64,000 nucleotides of DNA, from assembly GCF_000003815.2 (NCBI RefSeq), contig NC_049983.1, positions 26,887,277-26,951,276 of the forward strand. The letters run 5' to 3'. A model generated the notes under the pieces. That model was not told the origin of the DNA. It was given only the letters and a program-made list of their open reading frames with translations, and searched no databases. Made by a program: the position numbers and the translations under genes. This document shows positions 10,840-20,900 of this stretch, in pieces; within the stretch, counting starts at the first letter, position 1; every line of letters starts with the position of its first letter. This stretch comes from Branchiostoma floridae (Eukaryota > Chordata > Leptocardii > Amphioxiformes > Branchiostomatidae).

Positions 10840-11565
10840 CAATATGATCTCTCCTCATTGATCATGCAAAATAGCTGATGGGTCGCATAAATTTTATCTA
10901 AATAATTGTTGTTTTCATCTAAGTTTGGGTAATTGTTTCGTACATGCATAACACAAGGCAGTAACCAATGCAGTGTAGGAAGCCGGAGCCTAACATCTGC
11001 TTGGAGGCTCTGATTGTACCCAGGTTCCCATCGGACTGACAACAGCTGTTTAATGCATCAGGCCGCTAAGCAAAGAACGTGGAGACAACACATGTACATA
11101 ACCCAACCTCTACTGACGCTAAGGTCACAACCGGTACATACGTGTTTTTCTTTTTTTTACGTACGTTTCTTTTTTTTTCTTGGGAGGCCATGCCCGCCCC
11201 GTTTTTTTTTAAATGTGGGGAAGGGAAGGAATGGAAAGAGCAGAGCAGAGAGGGGGTACGTCAACGCACGTCACTCACATGGATGCGCAAGGTGTAACCT
11301 TGGACGTGGTCTGTACGCCACGCCTGGCCGTGAGCGGTTGCGTGCATCGTTCTTTGCGCAAGAAGTAGGTGAATTGTACGTGCTTACAACGTACGATCTC
11401 TGTGCGATTGCCACGTTACCGCGTGCAGGCCGTACTTACACGAATTCTCACGAACGGTTTTCTTACTCACATATATCATCTCAACATACTAGCAGAAGAC
11501 GTGACAAACTGAGTAGCTGCGAACGTACGGACATGACCAAGGATGCTGTTCATCCACATATGAAG

Positions 11566-11567
<2 letters not shown>
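10840..11567. other. Intergenic stretch 5' of gene A satellite and 3' of gene C
   Basis: No exon, RNA gene or clear mobile element seen. Poly-T runs at 11150-11215 and a GC-richer block at 11220-11420 are the only features. An open frame at 11014-11682 has no recognisable domain and ends in the CA repeat. Confidence 0.5.

Positions 11568-11630
<63 letters not shown>
11568..11630. repeat. (CA)n microsatellite
   Basis: About 31 CA dinucleotides, ending 5 bp from the predicted stop codon of gene C. Confidence 0.97.
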
Positions 11631-11633
<3 letters not shown>

Positions 11634-11634
11634 C

Positions 11635-11905
11635 TTAAAACATAACCTTCTTAGCGAATGTAACAAAGTCGAGTTCACATGACGTACCTGAAGCGACTTG
11701 ACAGATGAAGCCTTTAGTGAGGTCACATGGCCAGACCATCCACTTGATGACTGGTCTATGTGGCTGTACAAATGAGACTGAGTGAGAAACGCAATCACCA
11801 GGTTTTTCCGGACTCCACGTGCTGTAGTCACCAAGTGCAGAACCGTCCACCCACTCAAAGCTTCTCTCTTCACGCAGGCCGATCCAGAAGTCCAGACTCT
11901 CATTC
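11635..11905 (-). CDS. Gene C exon: C-terminal half of C-type lectin domain, stop at 11635
   Basis: Enters at phase 2 through TATAG (AG at 11906-11907). It contains F-W-I-G-L-R-E-E (WIGL motif), [27 protein letters not shown] and F-I-C-Q-V, giving the conserved cysteines. The calcium/sugar motifs EPN or QPD and WND are absent (E-K-P and W-P-C-D instead). Gene B stops right after G-T-S (TGA); here that codon is TGT, so the frame continues 14 more residues to a TAA at 11635-11637. An alternative is splicing at CAG/GTACGT (11682-11687) to an unseen exon. Confidence 0.72.
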
Positions 11906-14900
11906 CTATAAATGAACCTGAACCGACCAATGATAGGTTACACAGTATACAAAATGCACATTGACACAGTACTAGACGTGCGACAGGAGGCGGGTTAAGA
12001 TTTTCGTTATGATCAATTATGGAATGATATTCCATTATTTGTAGACCTCCAACTTTGAAGTTCACCATTTTGTTTATTCATATTTCTTTGTCAACCATTT
12101 GTTTTAATCTTAATATGTATTAATGTCATTGGACTCCAGGAAGAATACTATGACAGCATTGTAACACTAATTCAAATCTTGAAAAACAAACAAACACATA
12201 CCAGTACATGCTGTAAATGAAGATGTTGTGGAGTTCGTCGCGGGGCATGGCGAGTGTGCCATTATCTTCACGACAGGTCTCGGCCGCATCACTGAACTTC
12301 TTTTGTGTGTTAAACACCTTGTAGCAGATTTTGTTCCAAAGTAATTTTGTGTAACCTCCGGGGCAAGATGCTGAAAGAAAGATTTGCATCAAACGGGAAT
12401 TATTTCTCACTGAATTCTGCTTTTCTTCTATTAGGCCATATTGATTTGATGGTATGAATGACATTCCCTAGCGCATCAATTTGTGGCCGTTTGTAAGTTT
12501 TGAATCACTCTGTAAATCGTAAAAAGCAGCTGTAAAATGAGCATGAATATACCGTAAATTTGAATTGCCAATATAGATCCTAATGTCATAGAATGCCAAA
12601 TAAAATTTCAACGTCAAAGAAGATGTGAAAGAACAAAAATGTATACGTATACCTCACTCAGTGTGTTTAGTCATTTAATCAACATTTTGTTCTGACTACT
12701 TAGATTTCATACTAAAGGCAACTAGTTTTAAACAACTAAACTATTGCTAAACTATTTTATATTCACACGCTCGCATCAGTTTAGGGGTTCCAATAGGATG
12801 TCATCCATATCAAATCAACATGGCCAGTGATCGGTCCAGTGATCCGAATCAACATCATTTTGTATACACTATGATTATTTTAAAGGACTTTAGAATCCAA
12901 ACATACAAGGGAAGCGGCTAGAATTGCATGATAAAGCATTATGGAATGCCTCACCTGTACGTCCAGCCGGTCCGGCAGGACTTGAAGACTGGGGCATCCC
13001 TGTTGGACCGGGCGGCCCGACGGGTCCCTTCGGCCCTCGGGGCCCAACTGGTCCGGGCGGCCCATCCTTTCCTGCCTTTTCTCCCGGAGGTCCAGGTGGC
13101 CCGACAGACACAGGGCCAACTGGTCCCATGGCTCCCTTTTCTCCCGGAGGTCCAGGCGGCCCGGCAGACACAGGGCCAGCTGGCTCAATGGCTCCCTCTT
13201 CTCCTGGAGGTCTGCTTGACCCAGGAAGCCCAAGAGCCCAAGAGTTTCCTGAAAATGAACCTTCTAAGAAGACCCAGACATACATGTACCAACTTTGGCC
13301 CAACGGTCCGTTTTGCACCAAATAATTTGGTGCAAAAGAGACCGTTGGACGAAAGATGGTACATATCAGATATGACCTGATATATCAGGTTCTAATGAGC
13401 ATCTGTGATCCTTAGCTTGGAAGGAATCACCAAATGCAGCTTGAACGTACAAAATGTCCATTCAGGGGCAGATCACATTCCAAATTTCAGAACAAACCAA
13501 ATATACTTTTTTTATGTTTAATTACCTAGCATGAAGTTATAGTGAAAAAAATGCATTGTACTTACTTTCTAGCTCCTGCACACGTGCTTGCAGCTTTCCC
13601 ACCTCCTCGAAAACAGTGAATCTGGCTGTATCAACAACAATAAAATTTACGGTTACTACAAAAATGTGGGCTCCATCCCTGACGGGCACCGGTGCAATTG
13701 GGACCTAAGCTTGACGAGTAATGTGAGGAAAAGGTACTCAGGATCAGACTGATTGTCTGAGAGAATATCACGGTCGCGAAGTTTTGCATGATGCAAATAT
13801 TCAATAGACAGGTCATTTCAACAGCACGTTACAAGCTGATCGATCATGCTGGACAGGAACATGTGGAGACGATGGTGTCCCCTTTCCGAGGATGAACTGA
13901 ACTGAACTGAACTGTTACAAGCTTTCCGACTCCATATTCATAAGTTCGAAAATTAAGAGAAAACTGACCTGCAAAATAGGACGATACAACAGCGATGACC
14001 ACGAAGATCACGGGGCTCGAGAAAAGCCACAACGCCATGCATTTCTTCCTCCTCTGGTTAGAGGGTGCTTTTGTATATAATGCAAAAATCATTTTTAAAC
14101 ATGAAATGTGTATATGAAGAGGTAAGAACAGTACAACAGTATAACATGTAACTCAATGGGTGTGGTGTCTGACAACATGAGTCATGACAAACATGTAACT
14201 ATACAGTTATTTGTGGAAATATTAGACTAGTACGAATAAGTTCACCAAAATATAATATGTCTCAGTTTTAAGAAATGACCAAAAGTGCGCACAGTTGTAG
14301 AAAATAGAAGGAAATGATTTATAAAAATGATACATCACTTGTAACAACATTGCCTTAAACCAGGAAACAAAGAGAGAACCACAAAGAAGCAACAACAGAA
14401 AGCCCTATGATAGCTCGGAATGAAACTTTACCTGCTCTAGAGGCGCACATGGGGTTGGGTATTTTCGCAGCGCCGTCCTCACGTGCATGCCAATCAGGTT
14501 GAGGTTCTTCCATAGGTTCGGCGCCTATAACAAACTTGCATGATCATTTTTCCACAAACCAACCGTGGAACGTTGAATGCACTTTACTTTCACTTTTACA
14601 TTGAACTGACGTCTGGCCAAATTACAAAAATGTATGGTGTCGCATATAGCAAAGCTGATGCAAATACGAGGGGCGTTCAATAAGTAATGCCCCTGACTCA
14701 TTTTCCATAGCAGGAGATAAATGAAACTTGACACAGTTATTAGTCTTTCTCTGCATAGGAACCACCTAGAGTTATGAATGTCTCCCATTGTTTGATGCAT
14801 CTCTGGACACCGTTTTTGTAGGACACCCCAGGTTGGTCCTCTAACAGATACCTCATCAATGACAGAAGAGGGACGACCAGGTCTGGGAGCTGTTTCCACA

Positions 14901-17900
14901 GACTTCCGGCCATGTTTGAATTCACGATGCCAGCGTTTTACAACGTCATATGATGGGGCATCATCACCATAAGTTTCTTTCATTTCATCAAAAGTCTCCT
15001 TTGGTGTGCGTCCTTTCAAATACAAAAACCGAATCACTGGGCGACACTAAACTGGCTCCATTTCACACCTGGCTCATTTCACACCTGACTCAGTTCAAAC
15101 ACCTTTAAATCAGAAACTACTAATAGTTCAGAGCTGGTTTTTGCAACAAAACTTATAGAGATATTAATCATTATACATGCTAAATTTCATCTAGATCAAA
15201 CAACTGAAAGTGGGTCAGAGACATTACTTATTGAACGCCCCTCGTATGCTTACCAACACATAATCTGAGTATCAAGAATGACCACTTCATTCGTATAATA
15301 TGAAGTATAGGATTGCTTCATTTTACAACATGTCACTTTTGCCTAAACGCTTTTCAGCACACACGCAAAAAAACAATTTTTGTAACCATTTGTAAAAAAA
15401 AGTAGGAGACCATTCCAAAATTGAAATACGACTTGTGCGAACTTTGCCAAAGAACAAGATTCAAACCGTGAAACATAAAAAAGACAGAACGTGATGACTT
15501 TTTACCTGCTATTGACGCATACACGTGTTCAGGTATGCTCGCAGCGGCGTCGGCACGTGCCTGATAATCAGTCTGAGCTTGAGGCTGCTGCATGGGTGTG
15601 GTGTCTGGCAAAATGACAAACATGTAACTATACAGTCATCTGTCAAATAAATAAATCTGTAGAAATGTTAGTGCGGGTAAGTTTACCAGATAACAAATCT
15701 GAGCTCATGCAATGACAACATAATTTATACAATTGTACAATTGAATTGTAGAAGATGTAAAGTAACTATTTTTAAGAAATGATACATAACTTGTAGCAAC
15801 TTTGCTTTAGACCAGGAAACAAAGCGAGAACCACAAAGGGGGACACAGAAGGCCCTATGATAACGCGGACTGGAACTATACCTTTACCATATAAACTATA
15901 AAATTGCTTCAACTTAAATCATGTTACTATTGCCTAAAAGCTTGTCAAGGCAAAAAGACAAAACTATTTTCGTAACCATTTGTAAAATGATACACCTTAC
16001 CAAAAATGAAACACGACTTGTGTGAATTTCGCCTTAGAACAAGATTCAAACCAAGGAATAGAAAAATACAAGAACAGAACGCGTAAGGGGACTTGACGAC
16101 TTTTTACCTGTTAATGACGCGTAGGCGTGGTCAGGTGTGCTCACAGCGGCGTCGGCACGTGCCTGACAATCAGTCTGAGGCTGCTGCATGGGTGTGGTGC
16201 CTGGAAAAAATGACAAACTTGTAACTATACAGTCATTTGTAGAAATATCAGTGCGAGTAAGTTTACCGGCTATTTAGAGATCATCTGAGCTCATGCAATG
16301 GTAACATAATTCATACAAATGTAGAAGATGGAAAGTAACTTTTGAAAAATGATACATAACTTGTAGCAACTTTGCTTTAGACGAGGAACAAAGCGAGAAC
16401 CACAGAGACAACAAACCCTGTGATAGCTCGGAATGAAACTTTACCTGCTCTAGAGGCGTACATGGGGTTGGGTATTTTCGCAGCGGCGTCCGCACGTGCC
16501 TGCCAATCAGGTTGAGGTTCTTCCATGGGTTCGGCGCCTATGACAAAGTTGCATAATCATTTTCTACAAGCCAGCAGTGGAACGTTAAAGGTACTTTACT
16601 TTCACTTTACACATTTTGTGGCGTCTGGCAAAATTAATATCACAAAAATGTATGCTTCTACACTTCGAACCTGGTGCGAATATGCTTAACAACATAATCT
16701 GAGTATTAGAAATGTCCACTTGATTCGTACCATATAAAGTATAACATTGCTTCATCTTACAACATGTCACTATTGCCTAAGCGCTTTTCAACACAAGAAG
16801 ACCAACAAAATATTTTTGCAACCATTTGTAAAATAGTAGGAAATCATTTCATAACTGATACACGACTTGTGTAAGAACAAGATTCAAACCAAGAAACAAA
16901 AAAGACAAGAACAGCACGCCGTAAGGCGAGTTGACGACTTTTCACCGGCTAATGACGCGTAGGCGTGTTCAGGTGTGCTCGCAGCGGCGTCAGCACGTGC
17001 CTGACAATCAGTCTGAGGCTCCTCCATGGTTGTGGTGTCTGGTAAAATTGACAAACTTGTAACTATACAGTCATTACCTTTGCCAGAATGGCTAAGGTTA
17101 TGTTTTGGGCTTGTGAGTCTGTGTGTGTGTCTGTCTGTTAACAGCATAACTCAAGAAGTCTTGGATGGATCCCGATAATATTTGGTAGGTGGGTAGGGGT
17201 CGGGAAAACGAAGGTCAAGTTCGATAATGGGCCCCCTAGCGGCTTGCTAAGGTACTGCAGCAGAACCTCAATTTTTGATATCTCGTGTTCTGGACATGCT
17301 GTGATCATGATTTTTGAGTGGTAGATAGCCCTCGAGGCAGAGAGTAAGTGCTGTGAGTTTGGGCCCCCTAGCGGCTTTTTTATTATGCAAATGATGACCT
17401 CATTTGCATAATTAATGAGAAAATATGAACATGTTGACGGATCATCATGTTTTTTTGTAAGTAGGTAGCGTAAGTGAAGACCTACATAATGAGATAACAA
17501 TTATGCAAATCAACAGCTAATTTGCATAATTAATGAGGATATTTTATAAATTCACTACATTCCATGATAGGGCTTTAAAACTTGTCACATATGTAGCTGA
17601 GAAAGAGAGAAATGTCAATACATATTTATCATGCAAATGATGATCTCATTTGCATAATTAATGAGAAAATATTAACGTGTTGACGGATCGTCATGATTTT
17701 CGGCATGTAGATAGCCTAAATGAAGACTTATATAATGTGATACTTATTATGCAAGTTAACAGCTAATTTGCATAATTGATAGGAAAAGTTCATAAATCCA
17801 CTGCATTCCATTATAGTACTTTCATCAAAGTTGTCACATATGTAACTGAGAAAGAGGGAAGAGAGTAAGAGGTGTATTTAAAGACTTTGAAAGAGAATAA

Positions 17901-20900
17901 GTCAAGAATGGATCAAAGGATCATCATGATTTTTGGTATGCTGATAGCTTAAGTAATGCTTGATACAATTTGATATCAATTAATTGTAAATTGGGATCTA
18001 ATTTGCATACTAAATGCCGAAATTTTATAAACCAACTCCAAGCATTTAATTATAAAGAAAATGAAATGAGTAACGCATTTGTCTACAGACATCATTCTAC
18101 ATAACAAACCTGGTTTATTTGGCAAAGGTATGTGTTCGTGGAACTCTAGTTTGGAATAATATCAGTGCGAGTAAGTTTACCGGATAACAGATAACCTTAT
18201 AATTTATACAATTGTAGAAGATAGAAAGTAACTATTTTGAAAAATGATACATAACTTGTAGCAACTTTGCTTTAGACAAGGAACAAAGCAAGAACCACAA
18301 AGACAGACAACAAAAGCGGGCTTGAAAACGATTTACCTGCTCCGGGGGCGTATATCGGGTTGGGTATACGCGCGGTGGTGTCCACACGTGCCTGACAAGC
18401 AGTCTGAGGCTCCCCTACGAGTGTGGCGTCCGGGAAAATTATGAATTTATTTTCTTACAGACCAACTTTGGAATGTTTAAGGCACAGTACTTTTGCAGCG
18501 TTAACAGAAAATATGAATATAAAAAAACACAATGCACAAAATGCTGTAATATTGCTACATTTTCAAATATTTCATCATTGCTTGGGAGCTTTTTTTAACC
18601 AAACAACAACGAAATTGTATACTTTTATTGATTGACGTTTAAAGAATATAGATAAAGAGGCACAGACAAAAACAATATCTCCATTTTTCATAGCGATAAT
18701 TACGGCTGAGAACAAAACGATCAGATCAGTTCCCAGTGTCATTACAAACATTCAGAGACCAATGTATACTGTAGTTCTTGTATGCATTTAAACATATTAT
18801 AAACTCATTAAAACACTTTCTAAGTACAATAACTTTACAATAGACTTTAAACCTAAGCGAAAACTAGAAGGCCAGAAAAGAACACAGTTACATAACTGGA
18901 TTCCGTCAAGTTAAAAGTCACTGGCATTTGAAACAACTATCGTCTTTTAGCAGAACGGCAAACTTTAAGCTTTTGACTTAGGTATGTATTCATAAGGGTC
19001 GGAGCTGGTGCACTTTCCTTTTTCACTAATTTAGTTTACTATTCTTCGCGATATCGTCGTACATCTATAATCAAAATGTCTTCACAGGCTTTTGCCCCCT
19101 CCCAAAATTATAGTACACTCTGATCGACCGGTGAGTGATATGGCATCGACAGTTTGCGGGACAGACATGTACGATATATATATAATCACTGTTCATTGTG
19201 ACTAGTATATCTCCTATGTTTATATCATGTACTTGAAATTAGCCTCCGGGCATGAACTTGCAAATAAACATCTTTAATATAATCGGAACTAAAACGTTTT
19301 ACCTGCTCCGGGGACGTAGAGAGGGTTGGGTCCGCTCGCAGAGGCGTAGGCACTGACCTGCGAATCAGTCTTGTCTTGCTCAGTTGGTGTGGCGTCTGTT
19401 GGAAAATGTAGTTGAAGCATTTCAGAGACCAGCGTATACTGTATGTCTACACCAAAGCAAGAGCAACAAAGGCAACAAAAGGAAACAGTTGAGGAGGCAA
19501 TGTACAACAGAGCCCAATGGCCAACCCTCAACAGAGACGGGGGCCACATAGACTTTCTGCTACTTATGCCCCCCTCCTGCAAAGGTCAAAGGCACTCCAC
19601 ATTTACTTTTCCATGGGATTGGTGTCTGGCAAAATTACAAAAATCTCTGCTGTCACAAATAGCAAAATTTGTGCGAATATGCTTACCAACACATAATCTG
19701 AGTACCAAAGATTACAACATAATCCGTACCATATCAAGTATAAAGTTGATTTATCTTACAACATGTCATTATGTGCCATGCAACTTTTTAACACAAAAAA
19801 AAACTCGTTACCATTTGTTAGATAGAAAGAGGCCACTTCAAAAAAATATACACGATTTGTGGAGTAAATGAAAAATAGATAAATAAATAAACTTGTGTGA
19901 ACTTTGCCTTAGAAAAAGAATGAAATGAAGAAACACAAATAAAAGAAAAGGACGCCATAAGCGCACTTCATGAAAACATTTTACCTGCTCCGGAGGCGCA
20001 CATAGGATTTGGTATACTCGCAGCGGCGTCGGCACGTGCCTGCCAATCAGTCTGAGGCTCTTCCGTGGGTATGGGACCTGGTAAAATGACGACCATGTAA
20101 CCATGCAGTTACTTATAGAAATATTAGGGCGATTACGTTAACCAACAGATTATCTGAGTTAAGCAATGACAACACAATCCATACCGCTGTAGAAGGTACA
20201 TGTAGAAGGTAACTATTTTAAAATATTGTACATAACCTGTAAAAACTTTGCCTTAGACCAGGAACAAAGTGAGAATCATAAAGAGAAACAACAAAAGGGA
20301 GTCGGAAGCAGATTTGGAAATGTTTTACCTGCTCCGGAGGCGTACATAGGGTTTGGGAAACTCGCAACGGTGTCGGCACGTGCCTGCCAATCAGTCTGAG
20401 GCTCCTCCATGGGCGTTGCACCTGGCAAATTACAATTTTTATTTTTTTGTACCAGCAAACCTTGAATTGTAATGACCACATAGGGTGTACGATATCAAAT
20501 ATAAAATTACTGCATCTTACATGTCATTATTACCAAACAGCGTTTTAACACAACAAGAGTTCGTAGACTTCATACCTCCATGGAATATTCACATATATGT
20601 GTTTGCATAGGGGTTGGTTGGATTTTGTGATGGTGTTTTATTTGGTGGGGGACATGGGCAATAGTTTAAGAGAAGACAGATGATTAACAGTATATGGTCT
20701 AAGCAAGGACTAGCAGAGGGAGATCAGTTTCCAACACACTATAAATAACAGCTTTTTGCATAATCCATTCATCTATGTACTAGTAGTACAGAATCAGTAT
20801 TGTAACCTGTTAAGGCCACAGTAAGTGATGACATGGACTACCAAAGTAATGAGATAGGACGAAATATTTTTTTTTCTATTTGCTTTTGGACAGACGAGGA

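Noticed and set aside
12924-13380. Plus-strand Gly/Pro-rich frames
   Set aside because: Antisense of the collagen exon; the minus frame has phase-compatible borders.
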